Shown: positions 21,393 through 31,958 of the stretch, in pieces
Numbering within the stretch: position 1 is the first letter of the stretch
Layout: each line of letters begins with the position of its first letter
Source: Blumeriella jaapii
Taxonomy: Eukaryota; Ascomycota; Leotiomycetes; Helotiales; Drepanopezizaceae
Direction: 5' to 3'
Assembly: GCA_009599575.1 (NCBI GenBank)
Contig: VWND01000024.1
Location: 310,001 to 374,000 of the forward strand
DNA: 64,000 nucleotides
Made by a program: the position numbers and the translations under genes
The notes under the pieces: generated by a model
The model's database searches: none
Seen by the model: only the letters and a program-made list of their open reading frames with translations
What the model was told of the DNA's origin: nothing

Positions 21393-23390
21393 TCACCACG
21401 TCTCCGCAATGTACTGGCCAGCCTCCTTCTTCAGCTTCCAGAAGTTGACGGCCTCGTCGCGGCCCAGGTTCCCCTTGAGCATGACGGCGTCGACCAGGGC
21501 CGCCTCCACGCCCTCGCCCATGCCCTTGCTGCTGCCACACACGAACACGCGGCCGTCCAGTGCGTTGATGATGAACCAGACGAGGTCGGCCTGCGCGCGA
21601 ACCTCGTCCTGGACGTACTTGCCCTGGCCCGTGTGCTGGCGCGACTGCACCACCTTCTTGACCTCGGACTCGTGCACGCCCCACTCGCCCGAGTAGAGCT
21701 CGTCGAGGAGGGAGTCGCGCACGCCTTGGAGCACCCAGACCTTGTTGGCGCAGTTGGCGTTCTTGAGGCGGCGCTGGACGAAGCCGCGGAAGGGTGCGAC
21801 GCCGACCCCGGCCCCGATCAGCAGCATCGGCCCATCGGACACGAACTCCTTGGCGAGCGGGTTGGCCATGAGGCCCTTGAACATGGGCACTCTCAGGTCC
21901 ACCTCCTCCCCTCTCGCTTCGGCTGCGAGGAACTGCTTGGCCTGGCGCTCGAAGAAACCCGATCCCACGCCGGTGCGCGCGCCGCCTCGCCAATCGGGGC
22001 TCTCGTGGACAGTCACGGCGATCTCGATGAGGCGGCGGCAGCCATCCTTGTACACGCAGTTCTCGTGGGGGTCGTTGGACAAGCTGTAGAAGCGCGGCAT
22101 CAGCTGTTGGAGGTGCGACAGCAGCGTATCGAGCGGCGGCTTGGACGAGGGAAAGGCGTGCAGGAGCTGGTTGATGGTGATGTGGGGGCCGGTGCGGAAG
22201 TCGCAGAACACCCCTTGACCTTCGGCGGAGCAGAGGAAGCGCAAGATCTTCTTCTCGTTGGGGTCCGAGGCGTGTTCGGCGAGCACCTGGAGGAGCGGCT
22301 TGGTCGGCGGGTAGGACTGGATATCGCTGCACCAGGTGACGAGGGCGCGGCGGGTGGTGACGAGCTCGCGGGCCTCGTCGTCGCCCCAGACCGTGGGCCA
22401 TCTACCACTGTCGGTCCTGAGGAGGATCTCGCGGTCACGGAGGTAGCGGGGAACCAGCAGCAGATCGAGCAGCTCTTCCACGGCGGCGCTCTCGTTGGGA
22501 GCGACCATGCCTATGGCGCCGCCCACCTTGAAGTCGACGCCCGTCTCGACGGGGTAGTCGGTGACGTCGATGTCGAAGTGGTAGGTTCTCTTCTCGGCCC
22601 CGGGATTCGTCAGCTCGCGGGCGGTATGTATCTTGGCTGAGTAGAGGTTGTACGGCGGATGCGGCTTGACAAACGTGGGCGGGTGGACGCGGGCATCCAT
22701 CTTCTTCTCTTGCTCGTTCCTCGTCGGCGGGTGCGGCGTGAAATCAATAGCTGTGGACAGCTCCTGCAACGACATGCCGCTCGACTTCGTCGTCGGCGCG
22801 GGGAGGGCCGCGCCCTTCTTGATGCTCTCGATATGTACGTGCTGCGGCGCCAGCTCCGGGATGCCCGTCAGCGTCGTCGGAATGGGCCCAATCTTCACAC
22901 CCAAGGCTCTGAAGGCCTCGTTGTCGGGAACGGGGACACGCTCAAACGTCAAGCCGTCGGTCTGCTGCTGGACCGCCATGCAGCATCCGCCGCCGCAGCA
23001 CTTCTCCAGCAGGCGCGTGCCGGGCTCGCCAATGAGCCGCTGCAGGTCGGCAGCATTCTGGGATATCAGGATCGTGGAGGCGCGACGCGGGCGCAGCGGC
23101 TCCTCGATTTCGTCGGCCGAGGAGGAGGAGGAGGAGGAGTAGCTCAGGGCGGGCACAACCGACTTGGAGATGATGGGCTCTTCGGGGATGCAGTGCGAGG
23201 TGGTGACGGTGCGGGTGATGGCCGGGCGCGACATGGTGACGGTCGAGATGTTCGAGGAGGTGGTTGGAGGGGCGGTGGAAGAGATGGTTAAAGAGGTGGT
23301 CGGGGCGATCGAAGAGGTTAAGGAGGTCGACGAGGTCGACGAGGTCGTCAAGGTGGTGGTCGTGCTGGTGCTCGAGGTGGGCGAGGTCAC
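21393..23390 (-). CDS. FAD/NADPH reductase of the CysJ/P450-reductase class lacking a flavodoxin domain
   Basis: 665 residues, single exon. The C-terminal half is a ferredoxin-NADP reductase module. It has FAD-site RFYSLS (433-438), a GVGSGFF loop (474-480), GAGVGVAPFRGF (526-537, NADPH), VFVCGSSKGMGEGV (615-628, NADP ribose) and a C-terminal tryptophan after YIAET, the position that stacks on FAD in P450 and sulfite reductases. The connecting domain (about 240-400) is present, but no FMN/flavodoxin domain precedes it. Residues 1-130 are Thr/Ser-rich and low in complexity, followed by CCGGGCC (131-137). A shorter start at Met53 (23,234) is plausible, because residues 1-52 look like translated low-complexity leader. 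It probably passes NADPH electrons to a separate flavodoxin or acceptor. Divergent from the DJ-1-like gene. Class secure; substrate unknown. Confidence 0.85.
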   Translation of the reverse strand: MTSPTSSTSTTTTLTTSSTSSTSLTSSIAPTTSLTISSTAPPTTSSNISTVTMSRPAITRTVTTSHCIPEEPIISKSVVPALSYSSSSSSSADEIEEPLRPRRASTILISQNAADLQRLIGEPGTRLLEKCCGGGCCMAVQQQTDGLTFERVPVPDNEAFRALGVKIGPIPTTLTGIPELAPQHVHIESIKKGAALPAPTTKSSGMSLQELSTAIDFTPHPPTRNEQEKKMDARVHPPTFVKPHPPYNLYSAKIHTARELTNPGAEKRTYHFDIDVTDYPVETGVDFKVGGAIGMVAPNESAAVEELLDLLLVPRYLRDREILLRTDSGRWPTVWGDDEARELVTTRRALVTWCSDIQSYPPTKPLLQVLAEHASDPNEKKILRFLCSAEGQGVFCDFRTGPHITINQLLHAFPSSKPPLDTLLSHLQQLMPRFYSLSNDPHENCVYKDGCRRLIEIAVTVHESPDWRGGARTGVGSGFFERQAKQFLAAEARGEEVDLRVPMFKGLMANPLAKEFVSDGPMLLIGAGVGVAPFRGFVQRRLKNANCANKVWVLQGVRDSLLDELYSGEWGVHESEVKKVVQSRQHTGQGKYVQDEVRAQADLVWFIINALDGRVFVCGSSKGMGEGVEAALVDAVMLKGNLGRDEAVNFWKLKKEAGQYIAETW

Positions 23391-24023
23391 GGCAATGAAA
23401 CGTCGAAGCCTTCACTGGTGCGTGTGATGATATTGTGGTGATGTGAGATGATGGTTGATCGTGGTGGCAGTTGAGGCTTCGACAAAGAAGAAACGAAAAA
23501 GTGACGACGGCATCTCAACGGAACTTCGAGAGGCCGAGGTCGGGATGTTAGCGTCACACGGGATCTAATCTTATCTGATCATCTGATCTCAGCTCCGCTT
23601 TCCCATGGCGGCCCACTTTACACGTGACATAGACACACGTGACCTTTGCCACAAGCCCCGCTCCCGTTCTTTTGAGCTGAGGAATCCGGAACGGAAGCAC
23701 TATGGTAGCGGTGTTTAGCGCACACGCTAAGCCTGGATACCACGGACCCAAAGCTAAAAAGTGACGCTATTACCCCGCATTCTCAGGAACATGATACGCA
23801 GCACGTGAGGCGCCGACTAGGTCAGCTCGCGCTAGTGGACGAAGAGGTCTTCCGACTTTCTTGTGCTCGACTTTCTTCTTCTTCTTCTTCTTCTCCTTCT
23901 CCTTCTCCTTCTCCTCTTCCTTTTCTTCTCATTCCTCACCTCGATTCTGCCCTCCTGCCCCAAAAGCCTCACTTCTGCTCCCTCAATCCCATCAAGCATT
24001 GGCTCCATCAAATCCTCGCAATC
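23391..24023. promoter_or_regulatory. Divergent promoter with three CACGTG boxes
   Basis: This region lies between two divergent start codons. CACGTGAC occurs at 23,621 and 23,636, and CACGTG at 23,802; this is the core bound by Cbf1-like bHLH factors. TTATCTGATC at 23,571 contains a GATA-factor core. A long CTT/CTC tract at 23,874-23,915 sits just upstream of the DJ-1-like gene, as in many filamentous-fungal 5' leaders. Regulation by these factors is inferred. Confidence 0.55.
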
Positions 24024-25151
24024 ATGGCATCAACCGACTCCGTCCCTGTCATCAAGGTGTTATTCACAATGTTTGCGGACATGGACGCCATGGACTTCGT
24101 CGGCCCCCTCGAAGTCCTGTCCCATGCCCAGCACAACATCAATGACCCAAGTAAGCAGAAGTGTATCCTCATTTCCTCATCGTGAATCGCAATGCCTTCT
24201 TTTTATGGCGTCCCAAGCCTCAATCCCGAAGGTCGAGAGATTCCCCGCGTTGGCTTGATCCTTCAGCAACGCCATTGGAGCCAACAAGCTACCCGCAGCG
24301 ACCTTGTCCAAACTCCTCATTCTCTCCAGATCAATCAGGTTCCACTTATCCATCACAGTCATGCCGATCAAATTCCGGCCTCGGCGACGAACGGTGCAAA
24401 CAAGCTAACATGATGTCCAGGCACCAAAGCGTTCTCCTCCAGCTTTGTCGCGGCCGAGGAACACACCCTTTCCGCTCAAGGCGCCTCCTTCCGAGCTCAC
24501 ATGACCTTCAAGGAGGCCTACACCCGCCTCGCCGAGTTTGACATCCTCGTCGTTCCCGGCGGCCGCGTCGACCCTCTCCTCAAACCACAGTCCGAGCCCA
24601 TCGGCCTCATCAAAGCCTTCTCCGACCTCCAGAAGAAACACCCCGAGAAGGAGCGTACCATCTTCTCCATTTGCACCGGCTCCCTCCTCCTCGCCCAAGC
24701 TGGCATCCTCTCAGGCTTGACCGCCACCACACACCCAGACTTCTACGCCAAGTTCGAGAAGATCTGTTCCGAGGTTACGCAGCGCGACCTGGCGGAGCGT
24801 TGCGATGTGGTTGAGGAGCGTTACGTGGTCAATAACCTCCGCTTTGATCTGGGAGATGCTAACGAGAACCCCTCCATCCGCCGCAAGTCCGATGGTCGTC
24901 GACCTTCCGTGGGCCGCAAGGGCAGCAATGCGTGGAAGGAGAGCAACGCTCGTCGCGAAAGCAACGCGCGTCGTGCGGCACTCCGCTTGGGAGGACTGCG
25001 AGTCATCACGTCTGGCGGCATCACAACGGGTTTGGATGCGAGCTTGTACCTGGTGAGTATCATGGTGAGTGAGGAGGCCTCCACCGAGGTCGAGCGTCTG
25101 ATGCAGTATGAGTGGAAGAAGGGCATCGTGGTTGATGGAATTGACATTTGA
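24024..25151 (+). CDS. DJ-1/PfpI (class I glutamine amidotransferase-like) protein, one intron
   Basis: Exons are 24,024-24,150 and 24,421-25,151. The 270-bp intron has GTAAGC donor, a GCTAAC branch site and CCAG acceptor, phase 1; the junction makes Ser in NDPSTKAF. The 285-residue product starts MASTDSVPVIKVLFTMF and has DFVGPLEVLSHA, FDILVVPGG (about 82-90), the nucleophile elbow SICTGSLLLAQAGIL with Cys127, THPDFY, and ITSGGITTGLDASLYL. This is the fungal DJ-1/PfpI pattern (glyoxalase, amidase or isocyanide-hydratase-like activities are known in the family). An unusual Arg/Ser/Asn-rich insert at about 190-230 lengthens it beyond the typical ~230. It is the last recognisable host gene before the transposon block. 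Activity cannot be told from sequence. Confidence 0.9.
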
Positions 25152-26348
25152 GGCGTACGGCGTTTAGCAGGGGGACCGATGCTGTGCGTTGGGCACGCGT
25201 TCTGCTGCGGGCGAACGAACATCACGGCATGAAGGGACATGCCTGATGATTGGAGCATGTTTGTTTGGCTGTAAAAGCCTAGGACGTAGAAATGATTTTG
25301 CAGAAATCTCAACTTTATATCAAAACAAAGCCAGGCCTGCTTGCTGCTGGCTGGTGCTTGCGACGTCTCGCTAAGCTTCTGGAGAAGGGTGGAGTGGTTG
25401 CCCCTCGACGCTCCCGCAGTTTCTCCCGAAGCCGATCTCTGTACCAGGACCGTGGGCACTGTAATAAAAGGCCTGGCATCCCATGCCATCGTCCCGGAAG
25501 CACATCACCTAATTGAGGCATTTTTGTAAAGGAACCGGCAATTTTCAATAACACAGGGTTACGTTTTTGCACCCTAAGATCTTCAAGAACAACTGGCACA
25601 GCTGCTTCCATAAGCTAATTATCAAATGTTAATATGATACTACTTTTTCTTACAAAAAGAATTATATATGTCCACCTGAATGCTCCTCGGCCCAAATATG
25701 CCGAAAATTACAGTTTCGTAGTTTCTTTTTATTTTATTACAAAACTCTCCCATCCACAGCACGGCGAAGGAAGGAAAGTGACACAATTTCAGTTCGCCTT
25801 TTGAGACCGTAAATCTTGACCATTGTAAATGGATTCGGCCATGCTTGGGCCTGAGAGCTGTCTTTTGAAAATGCCCCATAGAATTTGCGGCTGTTTTCAA
25901 GGTTCAAATGGTAGGGAAATATCAGTGAGATGAATCGGTAGGTTGATTGCTGAACTGATTATTGCCTCGAGCGTTCTTCCTTGCTGTCTGGCCTATATAA
26001 ATTCTGGTGTATATGACCTTTGGCATCATATGACCATTAATTACTCTTGAATGGTTTGCGGTCCTCGGGCGAAGGTGTCTCCGACCCGAGTCAGTTGACT
26101 ATTATAAGAGATATCATCTGACCTGACTCCTGACATTTTACATGATTACGAAATTCAGAAGCCATGGTTTAGCATTATTGGATTGGCAAACGAGGATTGT
26201 CTGGCCGGCGGGTGATAGCCAAAGCTGATTTTTCAGATCCTAGCATAATTAGGCTGATATGTTTTGAAAGATGCGGAGGCTATTAATGCCTTCGTAGTCA
26301 GTTTCGAAGCTGGAGGCTATTATCTATAGTCCGACCACGATTATATTT
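25152..26348. other. Transition from gene-bearing to AT-rich DNA
   Basis: Composition falls steadily from about 25,500. The first few hundred bases should contain the DJ-1-like gene's 3' UTR. No open frame shows coding bias or a family motif; the minus-strand frame 25,640-25,900 is not convincing. Confidence 0.5.
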
Positions 26349-26837
26349 AACGATCTAATCAGTCAGAAAGCTGAAATCAGTCTGTAACGATTTAATCAGT
26401 CGGAGGGCTGTGTAACGATCTAATCAGTCGGAGGGCTGGAAGATCAGTCAACTGGTCGCCGAGTTTATATAATATGAGAAACGAGCCTTTGGTTTTGTAA
26501 CAAAAATATTTATTTAGAATTAATAACTGTAAAAAGCAAAAGTGCTAAAAAGAAAATGCCTTATATATATAAATAGTTTCTATAATTAATGGAAAACCTA
26601 CCAGAAAATCAAAAAGCTTGCAGTTGTAACGATTTAATCAGTCGGAGGGCTGGAAGATCAGTCAATTGGTCGCCGTATTTATATGGTATAAGAAACGAGC
26701 CTTTGGTTCTGTAACAAAGATATTCACTTAGAATTAATAACTGCAAAAAGCAAAGGTTGCTAAAAAAAAAAAACTTTATATATATAAATAGTTTTCATAA
26801 TTAATAGGAGATTTACCAGAAGATTAGGAAGCTTGCA
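26349..26837 (+). repeat. Tandem LTR-like repeats (TGTAACGAT...GCTTGCA)
   Basis: Two copies of a 212/213-bp unit run 26,411-26,622 and 26,625-26,837. Each starts TGTAACGAT and ends GCTTGCA (TG...CA, as LTRs do), contains a TATATA(A/G)TAT-like box, and differs mainly by C/T and G/A changes. Partial copies of the first ~28 bp precede them at 26,349 and 26,383. They may be solo LTRs that inserted or recombined head to tail; no matching internal region is seen. Confidence 0.65.
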
Positions 26838-27095
26838 GCTATACGTAATTGCTAGGGTGATACGAAAAGTGGCAAAAAAGTAAATCGTTATATTACTCCT
26901 CCGTCCGAAAAAAGCGCGCCTTCGAGCTTTTATTTATTGGTACGTCGCTATTTAAATAATCGTACGCGTTTAAACCTTCGGAATACGCTTTTAATTAATT
27001 TATAAGTTTTGCAAAAGGACCGGAAAGCTTTTTATGCGCTAAGTGAAAATCGCGCATTTTCAAAAAAACGTATATAAAATCAGACGCGGAGTACC
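26838..27095. other. AT-rich remnant into which element C inserted
   Basis: TACTCCTCCGTCCGAAAA at 26,894 resembles Tc1/mariner terminal repeats, but the matching inverted end was not found. The sequence resumes at 50,047 after element C. Confidence 0.35.
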
Positions 27096-27508
27096 TGTAA
27101 GGATTTGAAGGCAGGGAAACACTAGTTCAGACAATAGAGCTCAGATAAGGTTGGGTTGATAGTCAGACTGATTTCTACCTTTTACATTTTTAGTAAAAGG
27201 CGTATATAAATACAAAAGGAGGGGTGGAGCTTTCGAAAAAAGTATTTCCCAGGAAACCAGGCGAATCTTATTTAATATACTTTTCCAGCCTTTATCCCGA
27301 CCTTTTTTTATTTTTTTTAATATAATCCTAATAACTGGTTTTTTAGCAATTATTCCTATAAAATGTTTTATTTAAATATTATTTTTAGCTTTTATAATAT
27401 TATCCGGCCCTTACGGTCTATCCGCAGAAAATGCTATTCGAAAGTTAATAAAAAGCAAAAGGTTTTGGCGGATCATCTGACTTATATACGTAATATTGGT
27501 TTTTAATA
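27096..27508 (-). repeat. Element C 3' LTR
   Basis: 413 bp. In plus orientation it starts TGTAAGGATTTGAAGG, and it ends TTGGTTTTTAATA, a RIP-decayed form of the family end TTGGTTCCTGACA. It contains the TATAAATA-like promoter region. Confidence 0.9.
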
Positions 27509-27962
27509 TTTTTTTTTTTTTTAAGCTTTTGGTTTTTAAAAGCGATTGATTTTTTTATGCGTATATTTTCGTATATAACGTGCGTTACGCTTTCGAAATA
27601 ACATGCGGTCTTTTCCGTTTTTGATCGTAAATTATAATTGTTTTTTCCGTTTTCGATCGTGAATTATAGTTGTTTTACTATTTTGTTTTTTTTATTTTCG
27701 ATAACGCTTCGTATTTTCGTTGAAAAAGCCTTTTTTTTTAAAATGGCCGCCATTTTCCTGCTCAACTTCTTTTTTTTTTTTTTTTATTTTTATTTTTTTA
27801 TTAGCTTTTTTTTATTTTAATTAATTGCTTTTCGCCGCGTTCGCCGCGAATTTTCAAAATGCTTTTGACTTTTATCTGCTTTCGGTGCGTCCGCCTGATT
27901 TTACGCGAAAGCATTATAAAAGATTTTTTGCCCTTTTGCGTTTTCGAGCTTTTTAGCGTAAA

Positions 27963-28559
27963 ATGCAACCGCTGCAAAACTTCGTATATTTAATACCTTT
28001 TTATAAATCTTCTAGATTTTTATTCGAATTCGCTTTTAATTAGCTACAAATTCCTATCGCACGCGCTATCGAGGCGCAAATACTTTTCGCGGATTTTAAC
28101 GATTTTATAAATCGTTTCGATGCTGCCACCGCCGCTGCCGCTTTTTTTTTTTTTGCTGCCGAAGCCAAAACTTTTATTAAAACCTTTATCGATTTTATTA
28201 TTTACGACGCTTATATAAATCGTTTAAAAAAGAATAACGCTTCGGCTTTTATAATAATCGAAGGTCGTACGAATCGCGCCGCGGCTCGGGCTGCCGCTGC
28301 CGCTGCTGCTGCTGCGCCCGTTTCTGCCGGTTTGGCGGCTGCTGCTGTTTTAAAAGTTTTAGCTGCGCCGGCCCCTTTTTTTAACGACGCTAATATAAAA
28401 CGTATTTTCCGACGTTTCGAAAACGTCGCTCGGATTTATTTTAACCAGTTGAATTAAATTTTAAATTTCTACGAAAATATCGTAGCTGCGATTTAATATT
28501 CGATTACGGCTATTATAAAAACTTTAATTAAAATAAATCGAATATTTTGCGAATTCGTT
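27963..28559 (+). pseudogene. Element C copy of the antisense accessory ORF
   Basis: The frame starts at ATG 27,963 (MQPLQNF) on the strand opposite pol and stays open apart from TAG/TAA codons explained by C-to-T change. It includes an alanine-rich block (AAARAAAAAAAAAPV) two codons longer than in copies A and F. It is 597 bp to the conserved GAATTCGTT end point. Element A lies just downstream. See the same ORF in A. Confidence 0.6.
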
Positions 28560-28617
28560 TAATATTAATTTTTTTTAGTTTGCCGCTGCTTTTAAATTTG
28601 AAAAAAATAGCGATAAC

Positions 28618-29029
28618 TGTAAGGATTGAAAGGCAGGGAAACATTAGTTCAAACAATAGAGCTCAGATAAGGTTGGGTTAATAATCAAACTGATTTCTAC
28701 CTTCTACATCTCTAGTAAAAGGCGTGTATAAATATAAAAGAAAAGGTGGAGCCTTCGAAAAAAGTATTTCCCAGGAAACCAGGCGAGCCCCATTTAGTAT
28801 GCTTTTCCAGCCCTTATTCCGATCTTTTTTTATTCTTTTTAATATAATTTTAATAATTGGTTTTTTAGCAATTACTTCTATAAAATGTTTTATTTAAATG
28901 TTATTTTCAGCTTTTATAATATTATCCGGCCCTTACGGCCTATCCGCAGAAAGTATTATTCGAAAATTGGTAAAAAGCAAAAGGTTTTGGCGGATTATCT
29001 GATTTATATACGTAATATTAGTTTCTGAT
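28618..29029 (-). repeat. Element A 3' LTR
   Basis: 412 bp, plus-orientation start TGTAAGGATTGAAAGG. Its outer (left) end is nearly undecayed, the inner end more so. Confidence 0.9.
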
Positions 29030-29482
29030 ATTACCCCCCCTTCTAAGCCTTTGGTTTTTAAAAGCGATTGATTTTTTTATACGTATGCTTCCGTATATAG
29101 CGTGCGTTACGCTTTCGAAATAACGTGCGGTTTCTTCCGCTTTCGGTCGTGAATTATAACTGTTTCGTCCGCTTTTGGTCGTGAATTATGGCTGTTTTGC
29201 TGTTCTGTTTTTTTTGTTTTCGGTAGCGTTCGTATTTTCGTTTGAAAAAGCCTTTTTTCTTAAAATGGCCGCTATTTTTCTGCTTAACTTTTTCTTTTTT
29301 TTTTTTATTTTATTTTTTCGTTAGTTTTTTTCTATTTTAATCAATTGCTTTTCGCCGCGTTCGCCGCGAATTTTTAAAATGCTTTTGATTTCTATCTGCC
29401 TTCGATGCGCCCGCTTAATTTCACGCGAAAGTATTATAACGGATTTTTTGCTTTTTTGCGTTTTCGAGCTTTTTAGCGTAAA

Positions 29483-30073
29483 ATGCAACCGTTGCAAAAC
29501 TTCGCATATTTAATGCCTTTTTGTAAATTTCTTAAATCTTTATTCGGATTCGCTTTTAATTAGCTACAAATTCCTGCCGCACGCGCTACCGAAGCGCAAA
29601 TACTTTTCGCGAGCCTTAACGATTTTATAAATCGTTTCGATATTATTATAGCCGCTGCCGCTTTTTCTTTTTTTGCTGCCGAAGCCAAAGCTTTTGCTAA
29701 AACCTTTATCGATTTTATTATTTACGACGTTTATATAAATCGTTTAAAAAAAAGTGACGCTTCGGCTTTTATAATAATCGAAAGTCGTACGAATCGCGCC
29801 GCGGCTCGAACTGCCGCCGCTGCTGCTGCGCCCGTTCCTGCCGGTTTGGCGGCTGCTGCTGTTTTAAAAGCTTTGGCTGCGCCGGCCCCTTCTTTTAACG
29901 ACGCTAATATAAAACGTATTTTCCGACGTTTCGAAAACGTCGCTCGGATCCATTCTGACCAGTTGAATTAAATTCTGGATTCCTACGAAAATATCGTGGC
30001 TGCAATTCAGAATTCGATTACGGCTATCGTAAAAGCTTTAACTGGAATAAGTCGAATATTCTGCGAATTCGTT
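29483..30073 (+). pseudogene. Antisense accessory ORF of the gypsy family (element A copy)
   Basis: I do not recognise the product. ATG 29,483 (MQPLQNFAYL) opens a frame on the strand opposite gag-pol, between the 3' LTR and the end of pol. It is 197 codons to the shared end point. In-frame stops up to there are TAG after FN and TAA after QLN, both one C-to-T step from CAG/CAA. Features are an Ala-rich centre (AARTAAAAAAPVPAGLAAAAV) and helical flanks (FNDANIKRIFRRFENVAR). Beyond 30,074 copy A reads into an acidic tail (ASESEKDSDNDKKK) and stops at 30,172. A T-tract of 10 here versus 8 in C and F shifts that tail, so the true C-terminus is unsure. A second small frame just upstream (MLLISICLRC...VKCNRCKTS, out of frame, about 44 codons) is also open in all three copies. 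Confidence 0.65.
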
Positions 30074-30189
30074 TAATATTAATTCTTTTTTTAATTTGCC
30101 GCTGCTTCTGAATCTGAAAAAGATAGCGATAACGATAAAAAAAAGAATAACGATAAAAATAAATTGGTTTAGCGGCGGTTTTAAAGTTT

Positions 30190-31953
30190 TCTAAATGTTT
30201 TTGTTTTTTTTTTTTTGCTTTTACGACGCGCATTCGTTATTGCTCCGTTGCTATTATTTATCGTATTTTTTAAGTATTTTTTTACACCTTTTTTGCGTTC
30301 GTAAAATGGTTTTCTGGCTTCTAGAAGTTTTCGCTTAGTAAATAGCTTTTTTATCGCACTAAGTAATATCGGCCCTTTTTTGTATTTTTATAAGCCTGTA
30401 TTAATTTAACCTCGTATTCTTCGGGTTTTTGGAATTCTATTATATTATTCTTCGGCTCGGTGTCGTTCCGACCCTGCCAAGATTTTAATAAAAAAACGTA
30501 GAAAATATCGTAAATACGATATTAAAAAAAAAGCTCGAATTAATAAGCTTGGCCGTGCTCGTATATAACTCGCTTAATTTTAAAAAGCCTTAGATATTTA
30601 TTTAAAAGCTTTCGAAAAAGTCGCAGCTATCGAAGGTTTTTAATCGACAATAATATTTTATCGCTTATTTAAAATCTAATTTTTTTATATTTAGCGTCGT
30701 AAAACCTTTTGTGATTCGCGTTGGCTTTTTTTAGCTTTTTACTAAATACTTCTTTTTCTTTTTGCAATATTTTAATTCGTTTTTCCGCTAACGGTACTTT
30801 CTTTTTTACGACGTCGCTTTCGACGTTGCTGCCAAATTCTGAGTAAAAGCCGTACAACATGCGAAAAAAAATAAAATTCGTAAAAGCGTATATCGAGTTA
30901 TTATACGTAAACTCGGCTAAAACAAGCTTCGTAGCCTAATCGTTTTATCGATAATCGCAATACGTACGAAAATAAAATTCTAAAATTTGATTTTAACGTT
31001 CCGTTTAGCCATCGGTCTAAAAATGAAAAACGATGCTTAATCGACGTCGTATTTATAAATAAAACATTACTAAAAACCAAAATTTACTAATAAAAACTGA
31101 CCCTTTATTTGTAATAATCCTCTTAAAGCAGCCAAAATCTTTGTAAACGTATTATATAAATATTTCAGCCAAATCTAGAACTGAAATCGTTTTTTATATC
31201 GGTATATATTTCGACAGCTTCGTATATCGGTTTATTATAACGAATATCGAATCGTAAACACGACTTCGTCTTTTGCTAAAAAATAGACCCGTAATAAAAT
31301 CTATAATTATTTTTTCCTAAAGTTTCGTAGAAATCGAAAAAAAAACTAATTCGCTATAGGGTCGGTGCTTTTTAAGCTTGTCTTTCTGATACTTTCCATA
31401 CGTATTAACGTAACGCTTTACGTCGCCTCGTAAACCAGGCCAGAAATACTTTTTTTCGACCAATTCTAGCGTTCGCCGAAAACCTTAGTAGCCGGCGGTC
31501 GAATCGTTGTAATTAATTTTTAATATTTCGCTTTTAATAGCGCTTTTATTCGGAATATACGCACGTTTTTTATAACGTAATAATCTATTTTGGCCTATAC
31601 GCTAATATTTTTCGGACCCGGCTCGACTGTTTTGCGAGGCCGATTCGTACGTTTTTTATAATATAAAAAAATCAGATTTTTGCAATTCAAAGATAATTTT
31701 GTGAATCGGTTCTGCTAGCTCGTTATTAGCCGTTTCGAATTATAGCAACACAACGGCTACGCTCCGTGGTATATATTATTTGCAACCAGTAATATTAGCA
31801 AAGGATAATCCGGCGAAGAAGCTTTTTATTTGGCTTCTTCCCGCTTGCTTTTTACCTTTTGATTCCGTTAACAGAAGCTTCGAATACTTATCGGCGCGAA
31901 ATAGTTTATGCTCCGACTTTAAGCGTGTTTTTACTGCGGAAAACATCCTAGAA
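30190..31953 (-). pseudogene. Element A pol, 3' part: integrase with chromodomain (RIP-inactivated)
   Basis: The minus strand reads as Ty3/gypsy integrase. The N-terminal zinc region lies around 31,450-31,550, the post-catalytic segment LAEKRIKILQKEKEVFSKK...YDAKYKKIRF at 30,669-30,860, then a YLGPFKI-like GPF module with decayed residues. A chromodomain-like segment follows (EEYEVKLIQAYKNTKKG...YYLVR(stop)KSYLLSEN). Stops are TAA/TAG where Trp or Gln is expected. The frame was cut from RT/RNase H by element B at 31,959. Confidence 0.75.
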
Positions 31954-31958
31954 TTTCT

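Noticed and set aside
21100..22401. 433-codon minus-strand frame overlapping the reductase in another frame
   Set aside because: Arg/Pro/His-rich translation typical of an out-of-frame reading; no motifs.
21633..22640. 335-codon plus-strand frame opposite the FAD reductase
   Set aside because: Shadow frame in GC-rich coding DNA; the opposite strand has clear FAD/NADPH motifs.
24821..25489. 222-codon minus-strand frame over the DJ-1-like gene
   Set aside because: Overlaps the conserved C-terminal part of the DJ-1-like protein and lacks its own features.
26894..26920. TACTCCTCCGTCCGAAAA as a Tc1/mariner terminal inverted repeat
   Set aside because: No matching inverted copy or TA-flanked partner was found, so no element can be delimited.
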